From the NCBI RefSeq assembly GCF_024206475.1, contig NZ_JAMBPR010000001.1:186001-250000 (forward strand): 64,000 nt of DNA, written 5' to 3'. Under the pieces are notes generated by a model that saw nothing but the letters and a program-made list of their open reading frames with translations, was not told the origin of the DNA and did not search any database. This document shows positions 16,425 to 25,738 of this stretch, in pieces. The position numbers and the translations under genes were made by a program. Positions within the stretch are counted from its first letter, which is position 1. Every line of letters begins with the position of its first letter. Source of the stretch: Paraburkholderia sp. CNPSo 3274 (GTDB taxonomy: Bacteria; Pseudomonadota; Gammaproteobacteria; Burkholderiales; Burkholderiaceae).

Positions 16425-17285
16425 TCAACTCCCCGCCGGATAGTCCGTGCCAAGGCTCAACTCGCGCCACGCCTCGATATCCGCAAGCGCCGCGCGCAAG
16501 CGATTCGCCACCGCATCCACGCCGAATGCGCCCAGCACGAGATGCCGCGGCGGCTTTTCGGTTTCCGTGATGCGTATCATCGCCTGCGCCGCGCGCACCG
16601 GATCGCCCGGCTGATGCCCGCTGCCTTGCGCCGTGCGCTGCATACGCGCGCCCGCCGTTTCGGCATAGTCATCGATACGGCTCGCCGTTTGTACGAGCGA
16701 GCGGCCTGCCCAGTCCGTGCGAAACGGCCCCGGTTCCACGCAGGTCACCTTGATGCCGAGCGGGCCGACTTCCGCCAGCAGCGAATCGGAGAATCCCTCC
16801 ACGGCGTGTTTCGAGGCCGCATAGTAGCCAGAACCCGGAAAGCCCGCGAGCCCCGCGACCGACGTAATGTTGATGACGTGGCCCTTGCGGCGCGCACGCA
16901 TGCCCGGCAGCACCGCACGCGTGAGCGCGAACAGGCCGAATGCGTTGGCATCGAACTGCGCGCGGATCTCGCGCTCCTCGCCCTCCTCGATCGAACTCTG
17001 ATAGCCGTAGCCCGCGTTGTTGACGAGCACGTCGATCGCGCCGAACTGCTTTTGCGCGGCCGCGACGGCGGCGTCGATTTGCGCAGCGTCGGTCACATCG
17101 AGCGAGACGGGCAGCAGGCGATCGCCGGCCTCGGGCGCGAGATCGTCGAGCGACGCCTTGTTGCGCGCGGTCGCGACACAGCGCCAGCCGCGCGCGAGCA
17201 CCGCGCGGGCAAGCTCACGGCCGAAGCCGGTCGAACAGCCGCTCACGAACCAGACCGGCGTTGCATTCGGGGCATCAACGGACAT
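16425..17285 (-). CDS. Short-chain dehydrogenase/reductase
   Basis: 286 residues from the ATG at 17285 (GGGAGG seven bases upstream). Contains SGCSTGFG at residues 15-22, NNAG at 89-92, Ser142, and YAASK with Tyr155 and Lys159. The GFG variant of the cofactor motif and the EPGPFRTDWAGRSL segment place it in the group often annotated oxidoreductase/retinol-dehydrogenase-like. Substrate unknown. It is divergent from the nitroreductase gene across about 290 bp and converges on the membrane-protein gene. Confidence 0.9.
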   Translation of the reverse strand: MSVDAPNATPVWFVSGCSTGFGRELARAVLARGWRCVATARNKASLDDLAPEAGDRLLPVSLDVTDAAQIDAAVAAAQKQFGAIDVLVNNAGYGYQSSIEEGEEREIRAQFDANAFGLFALTRAVLPGMRARRKGHVINITSVAGLAGFPGSGYYAASKHAVEGFSDSLLAEVGPLGIKVTCVEPGPFRTDWAGRSLVQTASRIDDYAETAGARMQRTAQGSGHQPGDPVRAAQAMIRITETEKPPRHLVLGAFGVDAVANRLRAALADIEAWRELSLGTDYPAGS

Positions 17286-17572
17286 GGGAAGGCCTCCCGG
17301 AAGAAGGGGGCAGACAAAGCTGCCGAAGACAGGGGAAAGCGGAAGATGGCGCCGCCGCACGAAGCAGGTCACTGAGAGGTCAATGAGCCCGTTCGAACGC
17401 ATGCGCAGTATCTGATGATACCGGTCACGCACGAACTCTGCTGGCGCGCCCTCGAGCCCGTGCCGATGAGCGCCTGCGCCGATCGCCCGAGCCATGTACC
17501 ATACGGCGCTTGGCGCCGTGATCGATTTCGGCGCGCCACGAATCAACTGTCATTTGCCGGAGAAGAAACCCG

Positions 17573-18430
17573 ATGTCCACCGTCACCACGCCCGCACGAC
17601 CCGCCGCCGATATCGCCGATGCCATGCGCGCGCTCGAAGCGCGCTATGGCACGCCGTGGTCCGCGCCGCTGCCGGCCTGGAACGATACGCTCGACACGCT
17701 GCTCGCGCACCGCTCGGTGCGTAACTACGCGGACCGTCCGCTGCCCGATGGCACGCTCGAAACGCTGATCGCCGCGGCGCAATCGGCCTCGACCTCGTCT
17801 AACCTGCAAACGTGGAGCGTGGTTGCCATCGAAAACCCCGAGCGCCGGGCGCGCCTCGCCGAGCTCGCGGGCGGCCAGTCGCACGTTCGCGCAGCGCCGC
17901 TCTTTCTCGTATGGCTCGCGGACCTCTCGCGCCTCGAAGCGGCCGGTGCGCGTACCGGGGCGAGCGTCGAAGGTCTGCACTACATGGAGACGCTGGTCGT
18001 CGGCATGATCGACGCGGCGCTCGCCGCGCAGAACGCCGTGGTCGCACTCGAATCGCTCGGTATGAGCGCCGTGTATATCGGCGGCATCCGCAATCGGCCT
18101 GAACAGGTGGCCGCGGAACTGGGTCTGCCGCCGCGCGTGCTCCCCGTGTTCGGCCTGTGCGTGGGCTATCCCGACGAAACACGCCCTGCGGATGTGAAGC
18201 CGCGCTTGCCGCAGGAGGTCGTGCTCCATCGCGAGCAATACGATGCGCCTTCGCAAGCGGCCGCCATTGCGCAGTACGACGAAGTCATGGGCGGCTTCCA
18301 GACCGTCCAGGGTTTGAGCGCGGCGGGCTGGACCGTGCGTTCGCTCGCGCGCTGGCGCAGCCGCGAGTCGCTGCACGGCCGCGACCGCTTGCGCGACGCG
18401 CTAAACGCGCTCGGCTTCGAGTTGCGCTGA
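17573..18430 (+). CDS. NADPH-dependent FMN nitroreductase (NfsA/Frp type)
   Basis: 285 residues. The N-terminal LLAHRSVRNYADRPLPDGTLE and AAQSASTSSNLQTW motifs are the FMN-binding signature of NfsA/Frp-like nitroreductases, and GLCVGYP (about 196-202) is the typical central strand. Expected to reduce nitroaromatics, quinones or flavins in the cytoplasm. GAGAAG is upstream of the ATG. The downstream ketopantoate-reductase-like gene begins 65 bp later on the same strand. Confidence 0.92.
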   Translation: MSTVTTPARPAADIADAMRALEARYGTPWSAPLPAWNDTLDTLLAHRSVRNYADRPLPDGTLETLIAAAQSASTSSNLQTWSVVAIENPERRARLAELAGGQSHVRAAPLFLVWLADLSRLEAAGARTGASVEGLHYMETLVVGMIDAALAAQNAVVALESLGMSAVYIGGIRNRPEQVAAELGLPPRVLPVFGLCVGYPDETRPADVKPRLPQEVVLHREQYDAPSQAAAIAQYDEVMGGFQTVQGLSAAGWTVRSLARWRSRESLHGRDRLRDALNALGFELR

Positions 18431-18495
18431 ACGCACGGACACATCGCGGGACATCACCGGCGACGAAGCACGCACGCCACACAGGAGATACGCAA

Positions 18496-19407
18496 ATGAA
18501 AGTCGCCGTCATGGGCGCAGGCGCAGTAGGCTGCTTTTTCGGCGGCATGCTCGCGCGCGCGCGACACGATGTGGTCTTGATCGGCCGGCCCCAGCATGTC
18601 GAGGCCATTACGCGCGACGGGCTGCGCCTCGAAGCGCAGCAGTTCGACGAGCGCATCGGCGCGCCGCATCTCACGGCCAGCACCGAAGCCGCCGCCGTGG
18701 CGGGCGCGGACCTCGTGCTGTTCTGCGTGAAGTCGACCGACACCGAAGACGCGGGCGCCGCGATCGAACCGCATCTGGGCGCCGACACGCTCGTGCTCAC
18801 GCTGCAGAACGGCGCGGATAACGCGGAGCGCCTGCGCACCGCGATTCCGCAGGACGTGGCGGCTGCCGTGGTCTATGTCGCGACTGAAATGGCGGGGCCC
18901 GGCCACGTACGCCATCACGGCCGCGGCGAGCTGGTGATCGAGCCTTCGCGCGCGAGCGACGCCGCTGCGCGCACGCTCATCGACGCGGGCGTGCCCACGG
19001 AAATCTCACCCAATGTGCGCGGCGCGCTCTGGGCGAAGCTGATCGTGAACTGCGCCTACAACGCACTCTCGGCGATCACGCAATTGCCTTATGGGCGTCT
19101 CGTGAAGGGCGTGGGCGTGAGCGAAACGATGCGCGACATCGTGGGCGAATGCGTGGCCGTCGCGCAGGCCGACGGCGTAACGCTGCCGCCGGACATGGAC
19201 AGCGCGGTGACACGCATCGCGCAGACCATGCCGGGCCAATACTCGTCCACGGCGCAGGATCTCGCGCGCGGCAAGCTCAGCGAAATCGATCACCTCAACG
19301 GCTATGTCGTGCAACGTGGCGCGGCGCTTGGCGTGCCCACGCCTGCGAACCGTATGCTGCAAACGCTCGTGCGGCTCATCGAGGACAAGGCGCGCTCGGC
19401 GATCTAG
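18496..19407 (+). CDS. panE: 2-dehydropantoate 2-reductase family protein
   Basis: 303 residues from an ATG with AGGAG nine bases upstream. N-terminal Rossmann motif GAGAVG (7-12), FCVKSTDT and LQNGADN match the ApbA/PanE family, and the C-terminal domain has GALWAKLIVNCAYNALSAIT with the expected Lys. Reaction: NADPH-dependent reduction of ketopantoate to pantoate in CoA synthesis. Burkholderia genomes carry several paralogues, so the housekeeping role is not certain. Next to the box cluster, a CoA-supply role would be attractive but is only inferred. Confidence 0.87.
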   Translation: MKVAVMGAGAVGCFFGGMLARARHDVVLIGRPQHVEAITRDGLRLEAQQFDERIGAPHLTASTEAAAVAGADLVLFCVKSTDTEDAGAAIEPHLGADTLVLTLQNGADNAERLRTAIPQDVAAAVVYVATEMAGPGHVRHHGRGELVIEPSRASDAAARTLIDAGVPTEISPNVRGALWAKLIVNCAYNALSAITQLPYGRLVKGVGVSETMRDIVGECVAVAQADGVTLPPDMDSAVTRIAQTMPGQYSSTAQDLARGKLSEIDHLNGYVVQRGAALGVPTPANRMLQTLVRLIEDKARSAI

Positions 19408-19442
19408 CTCGCGCGCGCCGGTGACGCGCCGTTCGCGATACG

Positions 19443-19892
19443 TCAGCGGTCGAACACGAGCAAGGTGGAGGTGGCGGACGCGTAGAGCTTGCCCTGCGCA
19501 TCCGTGATGCTGGCCTCCGTGAAGGCCGCGCGGCGGCCAATGCTGAGCACGCGCCCTTCTGCGCGCACGATGCCGGTGTCGGCGGTCATGGGCCGGTGGT
19601 ACGCGACCTTCAGCTCCAGCGTGGTATAGCCCTGATTCGGGCCGAGCCGCGAGTGCGCGGCGCACCCGCATGCGGAATCGAGCAGCGTGGCTGCATAACC
19701 GCCGTGCACCGTGCCGATGGGGTTGTACACGTGTAGACCGGGCGTGCCCTCGAACACGGCGCGGCCCTCCTCGACTTCGACAAGTCTGAAGCCGAGCGTT
19801 TCGCCAATGGCCGGGCCACGAGTCCCGTGCAGCATGTGCCGCAACTGTTCGACGCCGGTCAGGCCGGCGGGCATTTCAGCAACGAGGTTCAT
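19443..19892 (-). CDS. PaaI-family hotdog thioesterase
   Basis: 149 residues, single hotdog domain with NPIGTVHGGYAATLLDSACGCA, the HGG/N-terminal Asp motif of the PaaI/YdiI group. It lies downstream of boxA on the same strand with a 151-bp gap. Aromatic-acid CoA pathways commonly carry such an enzyme to release CoA from stalled aryl-CoA thioesters, so hydrolysis of benzoyl-CoA or pathway intermediates is the likely job (inference from context). Confidence 0.88.
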   Translation of the reverse strand: MNLVAEMPAGLTGVEQLRHMLHGTRGPAIGETLGFRLVEVEEGRAVFEGTPGLHVYNPIGTVHGGYAATLLDSACGCAAHSRLGPNQGYTTLELKVAYHRPMTADTGIVRAEGRVLSIGRRAAFTEASITDAQGKLYASATSTLLVFDR

Positions 19893-20043
19893 CGAGGCGA
19901 TCTCCGTCTACGGCGCGCGTCTGTTCGCAACTGTGCGCGCCTTTGCGATTCGCCATCGTAACGCTTTTAGAACGATCGTGCTTAAATTATCGCGCGCCTC
20001 TCGCGTGTCTGGATTCAGGCCTCGATTCATTGCGCCGGACGTT

Positions 20044-21303
20044 TCAATACGTCTCGAGATGCAGCCGCCCTTCCCGCTTGAGGCGCTCCCACAACGCCTC
20101 CCAGCCCATGCCGTGCTTTTCGGCGATCTCCTGAAGCGCCTGCAGCACGCCATCTTCCATGCCCTTCAACCCGCAAACATAGACATGCGTGTTACCGTCC
20201 TTGAGCAGTTGCGCGACGTCCACGGCGCGCTCGCGCATGGCGTCTTGCACATAGCGCCGGGGCTCACGCGGGGTGCGTGAGAAGGCGAGGTTCGTGTCGA
20301 TGAAATCTTTCGGCAGATTCATCAGGGGTCCGAAGTAGGGCAATTCCTGCTGCGTGCGTGCGCCGAAAAAGAGCATGAGCTTGCCGGTCGCACCCTTGAG
20401 CCTGCGGCGGCGGCGATATTCGGTCATCGCGCGCATGGGCGCGGAACCGGTGCCCGTGCAGATCATCAGCAGATGCGAGTTCGGATGATTCGGCATGAGG
20501 AAGGTATTGCCGAACGGCCCGATCACGGTCACCACGTCGCCCTTCTTCAGATCGCAGAGATAGTTCGAGCACACGCCATCAGTTGCATTGCCGCTGTGAT
20601 CGCGCGTCACGCGCTTCACCGTGAGCGAAACGTTGTTGTAGCCGGGGCGCTCGCCGTCGCGTGGGCTCGCAATCGAGTACTGGCGTGCGTGATGGGCCCG
20701 GCCGTCCGGGTTCGCGCCCGGCGGCAGGATGCCGATAGACTGGCCTTCCAGCACCGGGAACGGCATGGCGCCGAAGTCGAGCACGATGTGATGGATGTCG
20801 CTTTCGGTGGCGTCGTCGGTGAGGCGATAGTTGCCGACCACCGTCGCCGTGGTGGGCGCCTTGTGCGTGTAGAGCTGGACATAGGGGCGCGCCGCCGACC
20901 ACGGCGGTACGGTCGAGCCACGCACCATGTCGGAGCCGCCGACGGGCGCATCGGCGGCATTCGGCGCCGCTTGCGCAACGCTCGCCCCATCGCCCGATTC
21001 CGGCGCAACGACCGGCGCTCCCACCGATGGATTCTGCGCGGGCAGTTCGTCCCACGTGTACTGCTCGTCAATGGTGTACGCCCCGGCCTTGAGCACGTTG
21101 CGCCAGTTGTCGATCGCGCCGGTCGGGCACGGCGGCACACACGCCATGCAAGCGTTGCAGACATCGGCCTTCACCACATAGTTGGTGCCGTCGTGCGTGA
21201 TCGCGTCGACAGGACACGTTTCCTCGCACGTATTGCAGCGTATGCAGATTTCAGGATCGATCAGGTGTTGCCTGAGAATATCCACGGGTAGCGGACCGTT
21301 CAT
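20044..21303 (-). CDS. boxA: Benzoyl-CoA 2,3-epoxidase, reductase component BoxA
   Basis: 419 residues. Two 4Fe-4S clusters are evident near the N-terminus: Cys20, Cys23, Cys26, Cys30 and Cys49, Cys52, Cys55, Cys59. A linker rich in Pro/Ala/Gly (about 85-120) leads to a ferredoxin-NADP reductase module with [10 protein letters not shown] for FAD and [16 protein letters not shown] for NADPH. BoxA passes electrons from NADPH to the di-iron monooxygenase BoxB. It is the third gene of the boxCBA unit, 52 bp after boxB. Confidence 0.96.
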   Translation of the reverse strand: MNGPLPVDILRQHLIDPEICIRCNTCEETCPVDAITHDGTNYVVKADVCNACMACVPPCPTGAIDNWRNVLKAGAYTIDEQYTWDELPAQNPSVGAPVVAPESGDGASVAQAAPNAADAPVGGSDMVRGSTVPPWSAARPYVQLYTHKAPTTATVVGNYRLTDDATESDIHHIVLDFGAMPFPVLEGQSIGILPPGANPDGRAHHARQYSIASPRDGERPGYNNVSLTVKRVTRDHSGNATDGVCSNYLCDLKKGDVVTVIGPFGNTFLMPNHPNSHLLMICTGTGSAPMRAMTEYRRRRRLKGATGKLMLFFGARTQQELPYFGPLMNLPKDFIDTNLAFSRTPREPRRYVQDAMRERAVDVAQLLKDGNTHVYVCGLKGMEDGVLQALQEIAEKHGMGWEALWERLKREGRLHLETY

Positions 21304-21355
21304 GATTGTCTCCCACCGCGGCGCGCGAACGCGATGCTACGCGCCGCCGCGCCCC

Positions 21356-22783
21356 TCAGTTAAAGCGCACGTATTCGAAATCGATTGGCTGCCGATTGAT
21401 GCCCATGGCCGGTGGCGCGATCCAGTTGGCGAACTTGCCCGGCTCGATCACACGGCCCATGAGCGAGGCCACGTAGGCGCGGTCTTCCGCGGTGGGCAGC
21501 CATTTTGCTTCGTTCGCGGCCCATTCGGTCTCGCCGATCACGCGGCCGTCCGGCGACACGCGCACGCCCGCGAACGTGCCGATCTGGCGGTTGAAGGCCT
21601 TGTGCGGCACGGTGAGGCGAACATCGATACCAGCCTTTTCCAGCACCTTGTTCCAGCGGTTCACGCCCGCAATCGAGTCCTTGATGTAGTCGTCGCGCAG
21701 CACTTCGTTCATGGCGTTGAGCATCGGCACTTCGCGCTCCACGAGCTTGCCGTCCTGCACGTCGAGCAAGCGGTATTGCTGGCCTTCGAGCTGGTGGTCG
21801 TCGTCGCGTTTGGTCTCTTCATAGCGGCCCTTCAGGCCCGAGCTGTAGAAGGTGGCGGCATTCGACGAGTGGTCGGCGCCGAACAGGTCGATCGTCACCG
21901 AGTAGTGGAAATTCAGGTAACGCTGGATCGTTTCGAGGTCGATCACGCCCGCGGCGCGCAAGCGTTTCACGTCGTCGGTCTTCAGCTCGTTCATGACCTG
22001 CGCGGTGCGTTGCACGACGCGCGAGACGCCCGACTCGCCGACGAACATGTGATGCGCTTCTTCGGTCAGCATGAATTTCGTCGTGCGCGCGAGCGGGTCG
22101 AAGCCGGATTCGGATAGCGCCGAAAGCTGGAACTTGCCGTCGCGGTCGGTGAAGTACGTGAACATGAAGAACGCCAGCCAGTCGGGCGTTTTCTCGTTGA
22201 ACGCGCCGAGAATGCGCGGGTTGTCGTCGTCGCCCGAGCGGCGCTCCAGCAATGCTTCGGCTTCCTCACGACCATCGCGGCCGAAGTAGCGATGCAGCAG
22301 ATACACCATCGCCCACAGATGCCGGCCTTCCTCCACATTCACCTGGAACAGGTTGCGCAGGTCGTACATGGAGGGCGCGGTGAGGCCGAGATGGCGCTGC
22401 TGCTCGACGGAGGCGGGCTCCGTGTCGCCCTGCGTGACGATGATGCGGCGCAGATTCGCGCGGTGCTCGCCCGGCACGTCCTGCCACGCCGCCTCGCCCT
22501 TGTGCGCGCCGAAATGGATCTTGCGATCCGCATCGCCCGGCGTGAGGAAGATGCCCCAGCGATAGTCAGGCATCTTCACGTGGTCGAAGTGCGCCCAGCC
22601 GCCCGCGTCGACGCTCACCGCCGTGCGCAGATAGACGTCGTAGCCGTGCGATCCGTCGGGGCCCATGTCGCCCCACCACGAGAGGAAGTTCGGCTGCCAC
22701 TGTTCGAGAGCGCGCTGCAGCGCGCGGTCGTCGGCGAGGTTGACGTTGTTCGGGATCTTTTCGCTGTAATTGATCGTGGACAT
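21356..22783 (-). CDS. boxB: Benzoyl-CoA 2,3-epoxidase, oxygenase component BoxB
   Basis: 475 residues from the ATG at 22783 (AAGGAA five bases upstream), the normal length for BoxB. The di-iron site is visible as two ExxH motifs, NVEEGRHLW (Glu152, His155) and TEEAHHMFVGE (Glu242, His245). With BoxA it converts benzoyl-CoA, O2 and NADPH to 2,3-epoxybenzoyl-CoA in the cytoplasm. Located between boxC (57 bp upstream) and boxA in one minus-strand operon driven from the BoxR-site promoter at 24559-24587. Confidence 0.97.
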   Translation of the reverse strand: MSTINYSEKIPNNVNLADDRALQRALEQWQPNFLSWWGDMGPDGSHGYDVYLRTAVSVDAGGWAHFDHVKMPDYRWGIFLTPGDADRKIHFGAHKGEAAWQDVPGEHRANLRRIIVTQGDTEPASVEQQRHLGLTAPSMYDLRNLFQVNVEEGRHLWAMVYLLHRYFGRDGREEAEALLERRSGDDDNPRILGAFNEKTPDWLAFFMFTYFTDRDGKFQLSALSESGFDPLARTTKFMLTEEAHHMFVGESGVSRVVQRTAQVMNELKTDDVKRLRAAGVIDLETIQRYLNFHYSVTIDLFGADHSSNAATFYSSGLKGRYEETKRDDDHQLEGQQYRLLDVQDGKLVEREVPMLNAMNEVLRDDYIKDSIAGVNRWNKVLEKAGIDVRLTVPHKAFNRQIGTFAGVRVSPDGRVIGETEWAANEAKWLPTAEDRAYVASLMGRVIEPGKFANWIAPPAMGINRQPIDFEYVRFN

Positions 22784-22840
22784 TGCGGTTCCTTGCGGCA
22801 TATTCGACAGACGCGGCAAATGTGGCGGCGGATACGGATA

Positions 22841-24526
22841 TCAAACGCGGGCGACGTCGAACTGCGCCTTGCTGCCCTTGCCGTACACCTTGAGCGCGCC
22901 TTTCTCGCCCACGGCGTTGGGCCGGTTGAAGATCCAGTTCTGCCATGCGGAGAGCCGGCCGAAGATGCGCGTTTCCATGGTCTCCGGTCCGTTGAAGCGC
23001 AGATTCGCTTCCAGGCCCGTGAGCGCGTCGGGCGACATGACCGCGCGCTCTTCCAGCGCGAGGCGGATTTCGTCGGGCCAGTCGATGTCGTCGGGCGAGG
23101 CCGTCACGAGGCCGAGGCGCTCCGCCTCGACCGGCTTGACCGCTTCGCCAATCTTCGCGCGCGCGGCATCGAGTGGTTCGGTTTCCTCATAGAAACGCCG
23201 CGCGAGGCGCGATTGATGCGTGACCATCGGGTAGAGGCCGAAATTCGCTTCAGAGAGCGTGATAGCCGGTTCTTCGTCTTCGTTCGCGGGCAGCGCGGCC
23301 ATGTACGTGCGGTCCGCGGCGAACGCGAGTTCGGCGAAGGTGCCGGCGAAGCATGAGCCCGGCTCGATCAGCGCGAACAGCGAACGCGAAGAGACATCGA
23401 TGCGCGCCAGCGTGCGGCGCAGCATGCCGATGGTCTCGCGCACGAACCAGTGGTCGCGGTGCGCGAGCAGCGCGGCGTCGGCGGCGAGCACGGTACGCGC
23501 GTCGCCTTCGGTCTTGAGAATCCACGTGCCGATGTCGAGCTCGTTGGTGCGCATGGAGAGAATCGCGTCGTCCAACTCGCGCGCGAACTGCAGCGGCCAC
23601 CACGATGCACCGGCGGCGACGATTGATTCGATATCCGAAACAGGTGCCACGGCGGGCGCTTTCGCCGTGAATGTCGCGGTGCGCTTCGCGCGGTCGATCG
23701 TCACATCAACAGTTGAATAGCTCAGGCCGCCGTCGTTCCCCATGGGCTCCACGCGTTCGATGCGCGCGAGCGCAATGCCCTTCGCGTCTGCGGGACGATC
23801 GCTCCCGGCGGCCAGCTCGAGCGCGCGTGCCTGCACGGCCTGGCCGAACTGATTGGGCTTCACGACTTCGTCCACGAGGCGCCAGGCCTTCGCGCGCTCG
23901 CCGCGAACGCCTTCCACCACCGTGCAGAAGATATCGGCGCGGTCGTGGCGCACCTTGCGCTTGTCGGTGAGGCGCGTGAGGCCACCCGTGCCCGGCAGCA
24001 CGCCGAGCAGCGGCACTTCCGGCAGCGCGACCGATGACGACCGGTCGTCCACGAGCATGATCTCGTCGCAGGCGAGTGCGAGTTCGTAGCCGCCGCCGGC
24101 ACACGCGCCGTTCACGGCCGCGATGAATTTCAGGCCCGAATGGCGCGACGAATCTTCCATGCCGTTGCGCGTTTCGTTGGTGAACTTGCAGAAGTTGACC
24201 TTCCAGGCGTGGGTGGAGAGGCCGAGCATGAAGATGTTGGCGCCCGAGCAGAACACGCGGTCCTTCAGGCTGGTCAGCACGACGGTGCGCACTTCCGGAT
24301 GCTCGAAGCGGATGCGCTGGAGCGCATCGTGCAGTTCGATATCGACGCCGAGGTCGTACGAGTTCAGCTTCAGCTTGTAGCCGTCGCGAATGCCGCCGTC
24401 CTCGGCGATATCCATGCCGAGCGTCGCCACGGCACCGTCGAACGAAAGCTTCCAGTGCCGGTACTGCGAGGGATCGGTGCGGTAATCGACCCGCTGCGGG
24501 GCGACGACGGTTTCGGCTGCGGCCAT
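22841..24526 (-). CDS. boxC: 2,3-epoxybenzoyl-CoA dihydrolase BoxC
   Basis: 561 residues starting at an ATG with AGGAGA upstream. Two crotonase-like regions: residues about 20-270 with FCSGANIFMLG and NGACAGGGYELALACDEIML, and a diverged C-terminal half (about 300-555). BoxC opens the non-aromatic epoxide of 2,3-epoxybenzoyl-CoA, giving 3,4-dehydroadipyl-CoA semialdehyde and formate. First gene of the boxCBA operon. The semialdehyde dehydrogenase (boxD) usually found with these genes is not in this window. Confidence 0.96.
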   Translation of the reverse strand: MAAAETVVAPQRVDYRTDPSQYRHWKLSFDGAVATLGMDIAEDGGIRDGYKLKLNSYDLGVDIELHDALQRIRFEHPEVRTVVLTSLKDRVFCSGANIFMLGLSTHAWKVNFCKFTNETRNGMEDSSRHSGLKFIAAVNGACAGGGYELALACDEIMLVDDRSSSVALPEVPLLGVLPGTGGLTRLTDKRKVRHDRADIFCTVVEGVRGERAKAWRLVDEVVKPNQFGQAVQARALELAAGSDRPADAKGIALARIERVEPMGNDGGLSYSTVDVTIDRAKRTATFTAKAPAVAPVSDIESIVAAGASWWPLQFARELDDAILSMRTNELDIGTWILKTEGDARTVLAADAALLAHRDHWFVRETIGMLRRTLARIDVSSRSLFALIEPGSCFAGTFAELAFAADRTYMAALPANEDEEPAITLSEANFGLYPMVTHQSRLARRFYEETEPLDAARAKIGEAVKPVEAERLGLVTASPDDIDWPDEIRLALEERAVMSPDALTGLEANLRFNGPETMETRIFGRLSAWQNWIFNRPNAVGEKGALKVYGKGSKAQFDVARV

Positions 24527-24558
24527 GAGCGTCTCCTGTCTACACTTCGTTTCAATGA

Positions 24559-24587
24559 ACGATAGTGCAATGGAATGCTCATGTAAA
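24559..24587 (-). promoter_or_regulatory. Predicted boxCBA promoter
   Basis: On the minus strand TTTACA (24582-24587) and TATCGT (24559-24564) are separated by exactly 17 bp, 33 bp before the boxC ATG. A TGCA-type BoxR half-site pair occupies the spacer, as expected for repression. Confidence 0.6.
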
Positions 24588-24610
24588 GCATATTAGTGCA
24601 TTTTAATGCA
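24566..24610. promoter_or_regulatory. Two BoxR/BzdR-type TGCA repeat sites upstream of boxC
   Basis: Site 1: TGCA (24566-24569), six bases, TGCT (24576-24579). Site 2: TGCA (24597-24600), six bases, TGCA (24607-24610). Both are preceded by AG, and the sites are 31 bp apart, three helical turns. BzdR/BoxR regulators are known to bind TGCA-containing repeats. Site 1 overlaps the predicted promoter spacer; site 2 lies upstream of -35. Confidence 0.7.
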
Positions 24611-24652
24611 TGAAATGGGTAAACCCGCGATGCCGCAGCCCGCGTCCGCCAC

Positions 24653-25609
24653 TCACTCGATGCGGGGCGCCTCCGCTGCCAAACGGGCGGCGAGCCGGTC
24701 ACGCAGTTGCAGATAGGCGTCGGCGAGCGTCTTTTCGCTGGTGTCGAAGGTCATGTCGGCGCGGCCATACAGCTCGCTGCGGCCAGCCAGAATGCGCTTG
24801 AGGTCGTCCATCGCCTCGCTATCGCCTGAATTGCCCGACATGGGCCGCAAGTCGCCCTGCGCCACGACGCGGCGCATGTGCTCTTCGGGCGCGGCCTGCA
24901 GCCAGACGGTAAAGCAATGCGCGAGCAGCACATTGAACGTGGCGGGCTCGGAAACGAGGCCGCCCGGCGAGGCGATCACGGCGCGCGGGTGCTCCGCGAC
25001 CACGGCCTCGAGCGCCCGGTGCTCGTAGCGGCGATAAGCGCTCGCGCCATACAGCGAATGGATTTCCGAAGGCGGACAGCCCGCCAGCTGTTCGATCACC
25101 CGTGTCAGCTCGACGAACGGCACCTTCAACTCCTGTGCGAGCATGCGCCCGAGCGTGGACTTGCCCGCCCCGCGCAGGCCGATGAGCGCGATGCGCTCGT
25201 TGCGGTGTGGATCGGCGCTCGTGTGCGAGAACATCTCGGCAAGCGCCACGCGCGCGCGCTGCAAGGCAGCCGGATCGCGCCCCTGCAGCAACTCGCGGAT
25301 CAGGAGCCATTCCGCCGACGAAGTCGTGACGTCGCCGGTCACCTCGGCGAGCGGGCAGTTCAGCGTGTTCGCGATTTGCCGCAACACCAGCACGGAGGCA
25401 TTCCCCACCCCGGACTCCAGATTCGCCAGATGCCGCTCCGAGAGCCCGGTTTCCGCCGCCAGCGTCTTGCGCGTCATGCCGCGCCGCGCGCGCAGCATGC
25501 GTACGCGCTCGCCCATGGCAGTCAGGAACGGATCGCGTTCGGTGCGCTCGCCGCGCGCGGCGTCGTCGACGGCTTCCGCTGGTAGCTCGGCAATGTAAGT
25601 TTGCTTCAT
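24653..25609 (-). CDS. boxR: BoxR/BzdR-type regulator: HTH fused to shikimate-kinase-like domain
   Basis: 318 residues. Residues about 30-90 form an XRE-type helix-turn-helix (ERVRMLRARRGMTRKTLAAETGLSERHLANLE). After a linker, residues about 135-310 are a shikimate-kinase-like domain with a Walker A motif GLRGAGKS (144-151). This fusion is diagnostic for BoxR/BzdR repressors, which bind benzoyl-CoA with the kinase-like domain and then release DNA. Its own start faces the ligase gene across a region with another TGCA repeat. The start codon has weak Shine-Dalgarno (AGGGA about 12 bases away), consistent with low expression. Confidence 0.95.
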   Translation of the reverse strand: MKQTYIAELPAEAVDDAARGERTERDPFLTAMGERVRMLRARRGMTRKTLAAETGLSERHLANLESGVGNASVLVLRQIANTLNCPLAEVTGDVTTSSAEWLLIRELLQGRDPAALQRARVALAEMFSHTSADPHRNERIALIGLRGAGKSTLGRMLAQELKVPFVELTRVIEQLAGCPPSEIHSLYGASAYRRYEHRALEAVVAEHPRAVIASPGGLVSEPATFNVLLAHCFTVWLQAAPEEHMRRVVAQGDLRPMSGNSGDSEAMDDLKRILAGRSELYGRADMTFDTSEKTLADAYLQLRDRLAARLAAEAPRIE

Positions 25610-25639
25610 CTTAGGGAATCCCTGAACCTGCGTTTATGT

Positions 25640-25678
25640 ACTATAGTGCTTGACATGCATTTTACTAACCGCTAATTT
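25640..25678. promoter_or_regulatory. Divergent boxR / bclA control region with a BoxR site
   Basis: TGCT (25647-25650) and TGCA (25656-25659), preceded by AG, resemble the boxC sites but with a 5-base gap. A consensus -35 TTGACA (25650-25655) for the plus-strand ligase lies inside this repeat; a weak TAATTT is 17 bp on. On the minus strand TATAGT (25640-25645) is a good -10 for boxR. Binding here would control both directions. Confidence 0.6.
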
Positions 25679-25738
25679 TCCGCGAAAAGGTTGATCGACG
25701 ACAAATCCGATCGAGGCAGACAGAGCGGAGACAACACC

